Position numbers and translations under genes: made by a program. Below are positions 25,156 through 36,757 of a stretch of DNA of 64,000 nucleotides, piece after piece (position 1 is the first letter of the stretch; each line of letters begins with the position of its first letter). The notes beneath the pieces are model-generated. The model saw only the letters and a program-made list of their open reading frames with translations, was not told where the DNA came from and searched no databases. Origin of the DNA: Polydactylus sextarius (taxonomy: Eukaryota > Chordata > Actinopteri > Polynemidae); assembly GCA_016801845.1 (NCBI GenBank), contig CM028931.1:16123305-16187304 (forward strand), written 5' to 3'.

Positions 25156-25265
25156 TAGAGATGTAAATAGAAGAGTTGTAATTAAGTACAATTTTCTACT
25201 TTACACAAATTAAAAACTCAAACTAATTAATTACTCAAACTAAATCCAGCGGTCATCAGTGTAGC
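24473..25265 (-). promoter_or_regulatory. wdr41 upstream region and likely promoter; AT microsatellite
   Basis: This is the immediate upstream sequence of the wdr41 start codon (24472-24470). It holds TTAGC-containing sequence and a GC-richer patch near 24570-24600 and 24780-24830; no TATA box at a convincing distance was seen. An (AT)n run of about 60 bp occupies 25090-25151. The transcription start cannot be placed from sequence. Confidence 0.35.
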
Positions 25266-25670
25266 TCATGGTCTATTTCACCACGACAACGAGTCAAACT
25301 CCTCCTCAACACATATTTTACGTTGGTTGAAGTAATATCGAGTTTGACCGTCTTTTGTTTTCACAACCAAATAGTTAACAATGAAAGTAAATGGGGCAGC
25401 CAGCCAAACGTATCTAAATTGTCATTTTTTAACCACTAATAAAGCTCAAAATATCACTTCACTTCAACAGTAGCATGAATAGGGTCCCTACACATAAACT
25501 GAAGTACTGATAACTTAGTAAGTGAACTGAGAGTTTATTAAAAACACTGTTTTACAAGACTTACCCAACATCTTGTTTTCATAACAACTGGTTATAAAGG
25601 ATGTTCCACATCAGCAGATTCAACATTTTTCCTCGATCTTCACGGACACATCGGCCTGTTGTTTAGAAAA
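25265..25670. mobile_element. MITE copy, left arm and body
   Basis: The full-length left arm is present: ACGAGTCAAACTCCTCCTCA, TTGGTTGAAGTAATATCGAG, TTAACAATGAAAGTAAATGG, then the body ATAGGGTCCCTACACATAAA and the partial hairpin arm TGTTCCACATCAGCAGATTC near 25601-25625. The right half is missing or rearranged. Confidence 0.75.
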
Positions 25671-26084
25671 AAAGAAGAAAAAAAAACATTGCAATCAACA
25701 CAAAACACATTATTTTCCTACTTTTACCTCCACATATTAAATATCATCAAATACCGCAAAGTTCAAATGAAACAATAATTACCAAAACACATTTTTAAAG
25801 ACATAGATGTTTGTACATTTTACCTTTTAGGTTTAAGTTTTTTGAGTGTTATTCCACTCTCGGCAGCTAGATGGCAGTGTGTGACAATCCCACGAGATCA
25901 CACACGGGTTGAAACCTCAACCAGTTGTTTCCTGTTGTATTTTGTCTAATTTATGGAGCGTAATCATCTAAAAAGACAAACACGTAAAACGTAACAATCT
26001 GTTTGATTCTCATACTCGTTTTCTTTTATTTCATCACAGTTTCTATGTTTCTGGTTGTTCTGGTGGTGGTTTTTTTTTTGACCT

Positions 26085-26335
26085 GATTTTCCCTCGTCTG
26101 TATTCACCCCCTCGGTGTGTCACACATCACCCGAGCTGTGTCTACTCCTGCTCCACCGATTGAGACGACAAGCAAGTGTAGGGGCCTGTGACCTTCATGG
26201 TGGCTCAGATCTGCGGCTGGCACTGATTTCTGATTTAGTGTCGATCCGCCGCGCTTGTCAGGGGCTGCGAGGTGCTTTCCATGTGGTAATAGAAAAGCTC
26301 AAGGGCAGCTAGAGAAAAGGAGGTGGAGGGTGGAG
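26085..26335. promoter_or_regulatory. Candidate conserved non-coding element
   Basis: This is a non-repetitive block of balanced GC inside repeat-rich intergenic DNA, including GGGGCCTGTGACCTTCATGG and TGTGGTAATAGAAAAGCTCA. It carries an open frame on the plus strand (26115-26312) with no recognisable domain or splice context, so it is read as non-coding. Being in the otp 3' gene desert makes an otp enhancer plausible. The neighbouring 25670-26085 stretch has nothing recognised beyond short A runs. Confidence 0.35.
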
Positions 26336-26589
26336 GGGGAATAGGTTTCTTTTCTTTTCTTTTTTTTTTTTTTTTAGATGTGAGGACGGGTGATGCTCTG
26401 TTTGTTTAACCATCTGTCATGAGCTACCTCGGGACGAATCGGTCACATCGTGTCGACTCCGGAGAAGAAATAAATCCGAATATATTCATTTAAAAATGTA
26501 AAGGAATGTGACGACGCTAACGACGCTAGCATTAGCATGTCTTTTAAAAAAAAAAAAAAAAATGGACGATGTACTATGATTATAGATAA

Positions 26590-28360
26590 TGTAATAGTTC
26601 GTATAATGTTTGCCAAACATGGTGCTGAACATCACTGCGATCCACTAAAATCATCAGGGTCTACCCTCCAGGGACCACGAATATCTATAAAGTATCATAG
26701 AAATTCATATTTCTGTTATAATATTTGATCAAAAAGTAGTAAATGTTAGTCTCAGAAAATGAAGCACAGGAAGGAGAGTCAGAATATCACAAGTACAAAT
26801 ATGATTCATCATCTGGAAACCATGAATCAAGTCCAATATTTCATAGTAAACCAATCAATATTTACTAGAATATTTTGTTGAAAACCATTTTTTCCTGGAG
26901 TAAAAGTTACTAGATGCTAAAAATTGACACTTCTATAAAACTGATTGTAGCATCAGTCACTAAAGTCAAGGGTCTATCCTCCAGGGACCATGAATATCTA
27001 TAAAGTATATAGAAATTCATGTATCTGTTATAATATTTGATCAAAAAGTAGTAAATGTTAGTCTTAGAAAATGAAGCACAGGAAGGAGAGTCAGAATATC
27101 ACCAACACAAGTATGATTCATCATCTGGAAACCATGAATAAGGTACCACGAATGTCTACAAATTAACTACGAGAGAAATTCATCCTATATAAGAGGTAAA
27201 TAAAATATAAAAAGTACAAATGTCAGCCTTAGGAGAGGCGGTTCTAAAAGTGAGACTCTAAACATCACCAATACCAGTATGATTCATCATCTGGAAACCA
27301 TGAATCAGTCCAATATTTCATAGTAAACCATTCAATATTTATCAGAATATTTCAGTGAAAACCTATTTTTTTTAACTGGAGTAAAAGTCACTGGATGCTA
27401 AACTACAAAACTAATTGTAGCATCAGTCGCTAAAGTCAATGGTTTTAACCTCCAGGTACCATGAGCGTCTTTGAAAAATGAAATTCATCCAAAAATTTGT
27501 TGTAAAATATTTGCATAAAAAGCAATGAAGTCAGCCTAAACAGAGCAGGTAGAGTCAGAAAATCACTGGCATCGGTAGGATTCAGCCCCTGGAGACCATG
27601 AAGTCCAATCAATGCAAAGTCAGGGTTTATCCTCCAGGAATCATGAACATCTTTGACAAATTTCATAAAAAATGACCCAATATCTGTTTATCATTTAGCT
27701 TAAAAAGTAGAAATGTCAGCCTCAGTAGTGTATATAAAGTCAAAAGCTCAAAAGTGTCAGTAGGGTTCAACCTCTGCAGACCATGAATTCTACAAGTAAA
27801 AAGAATTCATCCGGGAGGATACACTGGATCGAACCGATCAGTGTCTGGTCAAAATTTTGGACCAATATATCTTTGATACATTGATCTTGCTCCTCAATCA
27901 TCAAAGTCAGGGTTTATCCTCTGGGGACCATGAACATCTTGGACAAATTTCATAAAAATTGACCCCATATCTGTTAGAATATTTAGGCTAAAAAGGTAAA
28001 ATGTCAATGTTAATGTGGAGTCAAAAGGTCAAAGGTGTCCATAGGGTTCAACCTCTGGAGACCATGAATTATAACATAATTCACAGCAGTCCATCCAGGA
28101 GGATACACCGGGTGCAAAAAAAAAGTATGTACAAAAGTTTGGACCAATATACCTTTGATATATTGATCTTGCTCCCCTGTCGTCAAAGTCAGGGTTTATC
28201 CTCCGGGGACCATGAACATCTTTGACAAATCTAATAGAAATTCATCCAAAACGTGTTAAAATATTCAACTAAATGTAGAAAAAGAGGCATTAGAGGGAAA
28301 CCAAGAAGATAAGCAGGATTCATCCTCTGGTGACTATGAATTTTCCAGCAGTTAAAGGTT
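26590..28360 (+). repeat. Diverged tandem repeat with GGGACCATGAA motif
   Basis: About nine diverged units of roughly 110-290 bp each contain CTCCAGGGACCATGAA(T/C)ATCT, an AAATTCATCC block, an ATATTTGATCAAAAAGTAG block and GTCAGCCTCA. Sequences with CTGGGGACCATGAATGTCTG and AATTTCATGGCAATCCATCC are a familiar dispersed and tandem repeat in teleost genomes, and this array looks like an old relative of it. It has no coding potential. Confidence 0.8.
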
Positions 28361-28589
28361 TTTCAGTCTGTTCAGTCCACGTCGCTATAAAACTGCACTA
28401 CCAGGACAAGATGGGAACATTTATATTTTAAATGACACATCATAAGGAGACAATGAGAGATGAGATGAAGAACGATGACTAAAAACCAAGTGAGGAGAGC
28501 GGAGGGAAGACGTCTGGAGGACGTAAGTGGCCTCAGTCTGGAAGTAGACAAGGTGTCAAGTATGAACAATGGTGGGAATCAGCTAAGAG

Positions 28590-28900
28590 GTGAAGTGGTG
28601 ATGCGATGGCCGCTCGCATCGCTAAAGACCAACAGAGACTAAGAGCCCCACCTCCTCCTATCTCCAGTCTGTAAGGAAAACAAATGGTTATGATGATGGA
28701 AAAGGAATTAAGCTGTAATTTAATAACGGGGCCAACACCAAGTTTTCGATAACGGGGCTCCCCTTCCCTCGCTCTTCGGAGAGAGGTCTTGTAGAAGAGA
28801 GAGGCTCATTCTGGACCAACAACACTTCACTGTCCGTCTTCATCAGGATTTCACTGTGTCCTGGTTTCCCTACGGTGGCCTCTGGTGGTCAACGACACGG
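28590..28900. promoter_or_regulatory. Candidate conserved non-coding element
   Basis: A unique block between two repeat arrays includes AGGAATTAAGCTGTAATTTA and two GATAACGGGGC(C/T) boxes (about 28723 and 28748). Homeodomain-type TAATT cores and non-repetitive composition suggest regulatory function; conservation has not been tested. Confidence 0.35.
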
Positions 28901-28919
28901 AGGGAAACAGGTTTCAGTT

Positions 28920-29720
28920 TCCCTTTAAAATCCAGCTTCCAAACACAAAGATGTAAACGTTTAAAGGTGCTATATGTTAGTTTTAGCTTTGGTATGTAGC
29001 ATGCTAACATTAGCATGAGTTTGCTAGCGTTTACTCACCAGCACAACACAGGTTACTGTTTCGTTAAAAATCAAACTTCCCAACCCAAAGATGTAAATAT
29101 TTAAAGGTGCTATAGCTTTGGTACTTAGCATGCTAACATTAGCATCAGTTATTATTTGCTCATCATCCCAGCACAAGTTTCTTTTTCCTTTAAAATCAAA
29201 ACTCCCAACTCAAAGATGTAAATATTTAAAGGTGCTATACGTTAGTTTTAGCTTTGGTATGTAGCATGCTAACATTAGCATCAGTTTGCTAGCGCTTACT
29301 CACCAGCACAACTGTTTTGTTAAAAATCAAACTTCCCAACCCAAAGATTTAAATATTTAAAGGTGTTATACATTTGCTTTTACATTGGTACGTAGCATGC
29401 TAACATTAGCATCAATTTGCTAACATTTATTCACCAGCCTAGTACAACTTTCTGTTTCCTTTAAAATCCAATTTCCCAACCCAAAGATGTAAATATTTAA
29501 AGGTGCTATAGCTTTGGTACTTAGCATGCTAACATTAGCATCAGTTTGCTAATGTTTACTCACCAGCCTAGTACAAGTTTCTGTTTCCTTTAAAATCCAA
29601 TTTCCCAACTCAACGCTTAAAGGTGCAATACGTTGGCACGTAGCATATGCTAACATTAGCATCAATAGTTATTTACTCACCAGCACAGCAGGAACGTAGC
29701 AAGATTAGCATCAACCGTTG
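28920..29720 (+). repeat. ~135-bp tandem repeat (TTTAAAGGTGCTATA / GCATGCTAACATTAGCAT)
   Basis: Six copies of a 125-145 bp unit each contain CCAACCCAAAGATGTAAATA, TTTAAAGGTGCTATACGTTA, TAGCATGCTAACATTAGCAT and TACTCACCAGCACAA. Related units occur at 33520-35620. Following it, 29721-29895 holds a long T run and nothing recognised. Confidence 0.9.
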
Positions 29721-29894
29721 TTCCTTTAACAAGAAAGAGGATAAAATAAGATTTTAAAAAAGATTACTTTACTATTTTATTGATACAAACAGCCCCAGGG
29801 TTGATTTTTTTTTTTTTTTTTTTTTTTTTAAAGTTTGAATCGACCGTTTAAAACCTCAAACACTGACCTGGTTCATCTCATAAGCTTCTTTGCA

Positions 29895-30070
29895 AAAAAA
29901 GAAAAAACCCATTTCCATCACGTTATGTGTGAATGACCATGAACTGCCCATTGGGGAGAGACAGTTTGATGGTTTGCACCATTACCCTCCCATTTAAACC
30001 ATCATTGCATCCATCTAACCCCCGACACCCTGTGTTTATTGTCTCACCTTCAAGTGTGGTCAGTCTCAAA
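29895..30070. promoter_or_regulatory. Candidate conserved non-coding element
   Basis: A short unique block (TGACCATGAACTGCCCATTG, GATGGTTTGCACCATTACCC) between a homopolymer run and a MITE. There is no splice or coding signal. Confidence 0.3.
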
Positions 30071-30169
30071 CCTTTTTGACGTACGCAGACGGGGAAGAAG
30101 TAGACTTTCTACCCTCTATTGTAGCTGAAAACAGTCTCCATCAACAACGTTTTTAAAGAGTTTTAATCC

Positions 30170-31030
30170 CGTAACCTTTTCATGCTACTGCTGAAGTGAA
30201 GTGATATTTTGAGCTTTATTAGTGGTTAAATAATGACAATTTAGATACGTTTGGCTGGCTGCCCCATTTACTTTCATTGTTAGCTAAGTGAACTGAAAGT
30301 TAATTAAAAACACTGTTTTACAAGACTTACCCAACGTCTTGTTTTCATAACAACTAGTGATGAAGAGTGTTTCACATCAGCAGATTCATCATTTCCCTTG
30401 AACAACAGGTTAATGTGTCGGTGAAGAGCGAGAAAAATGATGAATCTGCTGATCTGGAACACCCTTCAAGTTGTTCCAGACTGCTAACATTTAGCATTCC
30501 TAACGTTTAGCATAGTTAACAATGAAAGTAAATGGGGCAGCCAGCCAAACGTATCTAAATTGTCATTATTTAACCACTAATAAAGCTCAAAATATCACTT
30601 CACTTCAGCAGTAGCATGAATAGGGTCCCTACACATAAACTGAAGTACTGATAACTTAGTAAGTGAACCCAGAGTTGATTAAAAACACTGTTTTACAAGA
30701 CTTACCCAACGTCTTGTGGTGATGAAGGATGTTCCACATCAGCAGATTCATCATTTTCCTCAACTACAGGCCGATGTGTCCGTTTAGAGCGAGAAAAATG
30801 ATGAATCTGCTGATCTGAAACACCCTTCAGTTTATGTGTAGGGACCCTATTCATGCTACTGCTGAAGTGAAGTGATATTTTGAGCTTTATTAGTGGTTAA
30901 AAAATGACAATTTAGATACATTTGGCTGGCTGCCCCATTTACTTTCATTGTTAACTATTTGGTTGTGAAAACAAAAGATGGTCAAACTCGATATTACTTC
31001 ATATTGACTTGTATTCGTGGTTCGTGTGAC
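30170..31030. mobile_element. Two or three nested copies of the long-inverted-repeat MITE
   Basis: 30176-30288 is a right arm; 30369-30461 is the internal hairpin (CATCAGCAGATTCATCATTT opposite GATGAATCTGCTGATCTGGA). 30512-30720 is a left arm and body, 30730-30822 a second hairpin, and 30826-31020 a right arm ending GTCAAACTCGATATTACTTC. 30512-31020 is therefore close to a complete element: arm, body, hairpin, inverted body, arm. Open frames here are not genes. 31030-31385 has no feature recognised beyond an A run. Confidence 0.8.
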
Positions 31031-31384
31031 TTGATTTGGGCCACACAGGAGCCCGTACATCCTTCCAAAACTTTGTCCCGTAATGATTTTTGCTACTGAC
31101 ATCATTAGATCCAATTAAAAACAAAGAGAACATGTATGTGATCCAGAGGACGATGGCGGAGAGCGTCGGAGCCTCTGTCACTTTGATTTGTCACGTGAGT
31201 GTGACTGTAATTGCCGTGTTTCAGTCACCGCGGGTTAATTATCGAGCTTTGACCTCTTACGTATGCATATATACAGACGGCGGGATGTGGAAGAGGCTGT
31301 TTTTGTATCAAAAAAAAAAAAAAAAAACTTCTTCCTCCTTCTTCCCTCCTCCCTCTCCCTTCATTTGCTGACCCGCTAATGTTC

Positions 31385-31740
31385 TGTTCATTTTCCTCTT
31401 ATGAATAGATAATGGGCAGAAATCAAATCTCTTCATTTGCATGTAATACAATTAAGACCTGTTCAAACAATGACAAATGGAGGGAGCAGCGAGATGTCAG
31501 TCAGCCGTCGCCGTCGGCGACGATAAAGAGGGAGAGAAAGCGAAGACGACGTCGGGCGAACCTCTTCCATTTTTTAACGAAAATTAATAAAACCTTCAAA
31601 TGGGATTTTCTCGACGCCATCTGGAATAACAATCACCGAGAGACTCCGAGACTCTGCCTGTCAAATGAAATTAAACTTCTCATGAATTTGGATTCATTCA
31701 TTCATAAGTTGCGCGGACTTGAAGTCGGGTTGTAGGATTC
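31385..31740. promoter_or_regulatory. Strong candidate conserved non-coding element with octamer site
   Basis: Unique sequence includes CTTCATTTGCATGTAATACA, which holds the POU octamer ATTTGCAT, then ACGAAAATTAATAAAACCTT, CATCTGGAATAACAATCACC (a SOX-like AACAAT) and TCAAATGAAATTAAACTTCT. The density of homeodomain, POU and SOX-like words in a gene-free stretch 6 kb 3' of otp is typical of developmental enhancers. The plus-strand open frame 31412-31735 shows no protein signature. Confidence 0.45.
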
Positions 31741-31974
31741 TTAGTACAGAGATCAAGCAAATGAGTAAAAACTAAACTAAGTGGAGTCTGGTGTGTCTGT
31801 CATTCAGATCGCTCATGTTTTGACTGGACTTGTTTCCCGAGCAAATCATTTTTACTGAAGCTAACGTGCTAGCGTCATTTCAACAAATATGACATGTCAA
31901 TATCTGCATGAAAACACTTTTTTGTCACTCAAGATGCCATTTTCTCCCAATTTTGGCCTTTCAAATCAAATCCC

Positions 31975-32765
31975 TTAATGCTAAGCTAACCTAAGATAAC
32001 TAGCTAGCTACCAAATCCAGCTTCATATTTACTAAACATTTTAGATCTGTCAATATCTAAAAGATCAGTCTCCAGAGTCCTTGTTCTGTACAGAAGAGTC
32101 CCCTTTCTCAATGCTAAGCTAAGCTATGCTAAGCTAACTAGCTACTAACTCCAGCTTCATATTTACTAAACATTTTAGATCTGTCAGTATCTAAAAGATC
32201 AGCTCACTTTTGTTGTCTCCAGAGTCCTTGTTCTGTACCGCAAATACCAGAAGAGTCCCCTTTCTTAATGCTAAGCTAAGCTATGCTAAGCTAACTAGCT
32301 ACTAACTCCAGCTACATATTTATTAAACAGACAAAATCTGTCAGCACATAAAAGATTAGTTTATTTGTCTCCGGAGTTTTTGTTCAGGATCAGAAGAGTC
32401 TCCTGTCTCAATGCTAAGCTAAGCTAAGCTCATTTAAGCTAACTAGCTACTAATTCCAGCTTCATATTTACTAAACATTTTAGATCTGTCAACATCTAAA
32501 AGATCAGTTCACATTTTGTCTCTACAGTCTTTTTTCTAGACTAAAAGCAACAAAAGAGTCTCCTGTCTTGATGCTAAGCTAAGCTAAGCTAACTAGCTAC
32601 TGTCTCCAGCTTCCATTTACTAAAGAGATGAAATCTGTCAACATCTAAAGGTTTAGATCACTTTTTTGTCTCCACAATCCTTGTTCCGCACTAAAAGTAC
32701 CAGAATAGTTTCCCGTTAAGCTAAGCTAAGTTACGCTAAGCTAAGCTAACAGTCGCTAGCTGTGA
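31975..32765 (+). repeat. ~140-150-bp tandem repeat with (GCTAA)n core
   Basis: Six units each hold AATGCTAAGCTAAGCTAAGC, TAACTAGCTACTAACTCCAG, CTTCATATTTACTAAACATT, TTAGATCTGTCAATATCTAA and CCAGAGTCCTTGTTCTGTAC. The design is like the 6160-7155 array but the unit sequence differs. 32766-33000 has CA-rich simple sequence only. Confidence 0.9.
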
Positions 32766-32999
32766 CTTTAAATGCAACCGTCATTTAAAATCTTTACTAT
32801 TTTTGTCACGATGACGTCAAAAAATAACGTGCGACTTTTACAAATATTTGGCTTCGATTTCCAACAGATTCATAAATATAAACTGACATTATTTCCATTC
32901 AGACATCTCGCAGACGCACACACACAAACACACACATGTACAAATTGTATCTAACACACACCAACACACACACACACACACCAACACACACAGGAAAAT

Positions 33000-33275
33000 T
33001 AATGAGCTCTCATTCATAATCCAGGACAGAGAGAGAGCCATATTCACCCTTGGATGGTTTATTGACTGATTTCATTTATTTGTGTGGAATAAATAGGAGG
33101 TAAACATTGGCTCGCTCTCCCATTTTTTCCGCGACACACTCGCTGCACAGCATTCTGGGAGAATGATCCCAGCAGCAGCGGGGTCACTGATTGGCTACCT
33201 CGTCAGGCGTGTGACAAATTACCCAATGAGAAATAGGTTACCCGTTTCCACAAACTAATTAACCCGGGTGATAGT
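33000..33275. promoter_or_regulatory. Strong candidate conserved non-coding element
   Basis: Unique, balanced-GC sequence includes ATTAATGAGCTCTCATTCAT, CCTTGGATGGTTTATTGACT, GAATGATCCCAGCAGCAGCG and ACAAACTAATTAACCCGGGT. It has TAAT-core homeodomain words at both ends and no coding potential, and lies about 4.4 kb 3' of the otp stop. A C-rich run follows at 33345-33370. Confidence 0.4.
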
Positions 33276-33444
33276 GAAACAAATTATTACATTTATGTAA
33301 TATTATTTCACATCTGTCGTCCAGACTGCGAAAATCTTTATCCGTGCCCCCCCACCCCCCCCCCACCCCCGACGTCTTCTTCTACTTCATTATAAACATC
33401 TCCAAATGTCAACAACAACAGAGACGTACTGTAAACATCTATAC

Positions 33445-34055
33445 CATGAGTCTGACCGTCTTTTGTTTTCACAACCTCATAGTTGACAATGAAAGTAAAT
33501 GGGGCAGCCTGTATGTTTTTGCTAGTGCTGCAAAGCTAACGTTAGCATCATCAGATGTTTATTTACCCGCCAGGAAGAATTTATTCCAAGTTTAACAACA
33601 AACTTGGTTTATTTTCTCAACAAGGAGCCAGAAAGTTTACTGAAGTTAGCGTCAAATATTACATTGCTGTTGGCGTTTTAAAGGGGCTGTACATTTTCGC
33701 TAATGCTACGTAGCTAAAGTTAGCATCAGCTGATGTTTATTAACCAGTCAAGAAGAATTTATTGCAAGTTTAACATCGAACTTGGTATATTTTCTCAACA
33801 AGAGCTGGAAAGCGATGCTAAATGTAACCGAGGCTAGTGTGCTAAAGCTAGCTAGCTAGCTAGTTAGATTTGGCTGGAGTTAGCCTTTCTGATAGCGAGG
33901 ATGTTTTATATTATAACAATAAATGAAGCTCTTGATGAGCAAATAACAATAAAAACGTAAATGTTGCACCTTTAAATGAAGCGTCTTTACGCACCAAGAG
34001 GTACTGATGCTAACTGATGCTAACGGGCTATTTTATCTTTTATTTTCTGCCATAA
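33445..34055 (+). repeat. MITE fragment fused to TTAGC-type tandem repeat
   Basis: 33445-33508 is a MITE left-arm fragment (CTGACCGTCTTTTGTTTTCA ... AAAGTAAATGGGGCAGCC). It passes directly into repeat units with GGCTGTACATTTTCGCTAATGC-like text, GCTAACGTTAGCATCA and AGATGTTTATTTACC. Segment about 33800-34053 is duplicated at about 35635-35889. Confidence 0.8.
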
Positions 34056-34985
34056 ATAACTTACAAGTTCCTGAAACTTTGACCAAAATTGGGTCAAATT
34101 TGGCCAAAGTTTCAGAAAGACGTACGGCTCCTGTATGACCCAAATTAGAGAGAAGAAAAGATCCCAAAACTCAATTATTATTCTCCAAAACATCGACATA
34201 ACTGATCCAAAGAGTCCAACATTTTCAGAGGCTTTAAGATGTTTAATCTCGTAAAAATAATTTTGTAAAATACGGATGTAAACACTCCAGAAACACAACA
34301 ACAACACAACTGTCTCCTTTTGAAACAAAAGAAGCAACATTTGTTTTTGGAGAAGAAGAACCGTCTATTCAACCCGAGTCCTGGCCAAGATGGCCGCCGG
34401 CGTGACGTGACTTAAAAGGTCCTGAACGTGTTACAATGTATCTGATAAAAAAACAAAAAAACAACAAAACAACAACTGTCAAACACGACTAGTTGTGGTA
34501 AAAAAAAAAAACAACATCCATCTTTAATCTGATGAACTCAAACAAACAACAAACGATCAATTCAAATCCAAAATCTTCTAATTTAGTTGAAGACAAACTC
34601 ATCAAATGTTGTTTCATTAACACTCACCTTTAACCTTCTTCTGTTGTTTGTTTGTTTGTTTGTTTGTTTGTTGCAGGTGTCGAGTTCCTCTGGCAAAAGG
34701 CCCGACACGTGGAAGAAGACGGCCTTTTATATGGAGCCAAACAGGAAGTGGAAGTGGAAGAAACCATTGGAGACTGAAGACGGGGGGGATCTGAACATGT
34801 GTTTTTTTTTCTTTTAAAGCTCGTTGATGTTGAAGATATTTAAAGTCGTGAGACATAAATGTGACACTTCCTGTTTTGTTGCTAAACCAAATTTTTAGTT
34901 TCGACCTCTTTGTTTACTTTTTTACAACTTTATCAAAAGAACAATCATAGTCTTCTTCAGTTGTTACATTGTAGTTTTTTGTGAA
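34056..34985. other. Intergenic sequence with no recognised gene
   Basis: Mostly AT-rich unique sequence with A runs and a (GTTT)n run at 34640-34672. At 34677-34810 there is a G-rich purine stretch preceded by an acceptor-like TTGTTGCAG; its open frame shows no known domain and no partner exon, so it is not called. Confidence 0.4.
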
Positions 34986-35890
34986 ACAATCGTAGCTTCT
35001 ACTTTAAACTGTTGTCGTTTTAAAGGCGCTGTATGTTTTCGCTAACGCTAGCTAGCTAACGCTAGCGAGAAACGTTGCAAGTTTTTTACCAAACTAATAT
35101 ATTTTCTCACCGAGAGCTGGAAACGCTCAAATATAACGTTGCTGTGGTCGTTTTAAAGGTGCTGTATCGTTTTGCTAATGCTACAAAGCTAACGTTAGCA
35201 TTAGCAGACGTTTGTTTACCAGTCAAAGAAGAATTTATTAAAGCGAGAGCAAGGGTAACTGAGGCTAGCCTGAAATATTATGTTACTGTTGTCGTTTTAA
35301 AAGTGATGTATGTTTTATACTAACGCTATGTAGCTAACGTTAGCATCAGCTGATGTTTACTCACCAGTCAAGAAGAAAAAAACAAATTTTGTATATTTCT
35401 CACAAAGAGTTGGAAAGAGACACTAAATGTAACTGAGGCTAGCATCAAATATTATGTCACTGTTGCTGTTTTAAAGGTTCCATGTTTTTGCTAATGCTAC
35501 GAAGCTAACGTTAGCATCAGCTGATGTTTTTATGCTAATGCTACGTAGCTAAAGTTAGCATTAACAGATGTTTATTTACCAGTCAAGAAGAAACGTTGCA
35601 TGTTTAACATCAAACTTTGTATATTTTCTCAATAAGAGCTGGAAAGCGATGCTAAATGCAACCGAGGCTAGTGTGCTAAAGCTAGCTAGCTAGCTAGTTA
35701 GATTTGGCTGGAGTTAGCCTTTCTGATAGCGAGGATGTTTTATATTATAACAATAAATGAAGCTCTTGATGAGCAAAATAAGAATAAAAACGTACATGTT
35801 GCATCTTAAAATGAAACGTCTTTACGCACCAAGAGATACTGATGCTAACTGATGCTAACGGGCTATTTTATCTTTTATTTTCTGCCATGA
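34985..35890 (+). repeat. TTAGC-type tandem repeat, second block, with duplicated 250-bp end
   Basis: Five units of 90-180 bp contain GTTTTAAAGGTGCTGTATG, GCTACGTAGCTAACGTTAGC, ATCAGCTGATGTTTACTCAC and CAGTCAAGAAGAA. The block ends in the 250-bp sequence shared with 33800-34053, which includes GCTAGCTAGCTAGCTAGTTA and TCTGATAGCGAGGATGTTTT. Confidence 0.85.
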
Positions 35891-35924
35891 ATATATTAAA
35901 GTGACAGTCCAGAGTAATTTGAAC

Positions 35925-36160
35925 CCATGAATACGAGTCAAACACCATCCTCAACAGATATTTTACGTTGGTTGAAGTAATATCCAGTTTGACCGTCTTT
36001 TGTTTTCACAACCAAATAGTTAACAATGAAAGTAAATGGGGCAGCCAGCCAAACGTATCTAAATTGTCATTTTTTAACCACTAATAAAGCTCAAAATATT
36101 CACTTCACTTCATCAGTAGCATGAATAGGGTCCCTACACATAAACTGAAGGACTGATGAC
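35925..36160. mobile_element. MITE copy, left half only
   Basis: Left arm and body from ATGAATACGAGTCAAACACC to ATAGGGTCCCTACACATAAA, ending near GAAGGACTGATGACTTC. Neither the hairpin nor the right arm follows. Confidence 0.75.
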
Positions 36161-36725
36161 TTCAAATTACTTCCTGGAAATCATATAAATGGTTAAATAA
36201 TCATCTTGTTAAAGCTTTTACACAGATACGAGTGTTAAAAATGTACAATTGTGACCATATGAACTATGTTTTATAAGTTTAGACAAATATTTAACATGTA
36301 AGTGTTTGTAAACGGACTCGACGGTGAGTTAGAAATGGTCACAAACGTCAGAAAATGTTGCATTTTTGTTCCAAAAGACGTTGAAATGACGAAAAGTGAC
36401 ATTTTGACTCTTCGATATTTGACACAAACGTGTAAATTAAAGAACTGAGAAGATAAAAACGCGATGATTTATCATTATATCAGCATCACTTGTGAGTTTC
36501 CAGTTTTTTTCTTCTCAGATCTTTAAACATTTCCGGGGAAAAAAAAAAAAGGAGCTTCGATTCGTCTTGTGACATAATCGAAAATTTTTTTTTTTTTTTA
36601 TTTGATCATTTACATTGAATTGATATAAACATGTGCATGAGACGAGAAATAATACTTTTTTTTTAAAAAAATCAATAAATTAAAAAGAAAAAATCATGTC
36701 ATATTTGATCTGAATAATTAATAAT

Positions 36726-36757
<32 letters not shown>

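Noticed and set aside
31412..31735. 107-residue open frame on the plus strand
   Set aside because: No protein family resemblance, basic low-complexity composition; the DNA is better explained as a regulatory block.
34677..34817. Possible orphan exon (acceptor-like TTGTTGCAG then an open frame with Lys/Trp-rich peptide)
   Set aside because: No known domain, no donor-supported partner exon, and low-complexity purine content.
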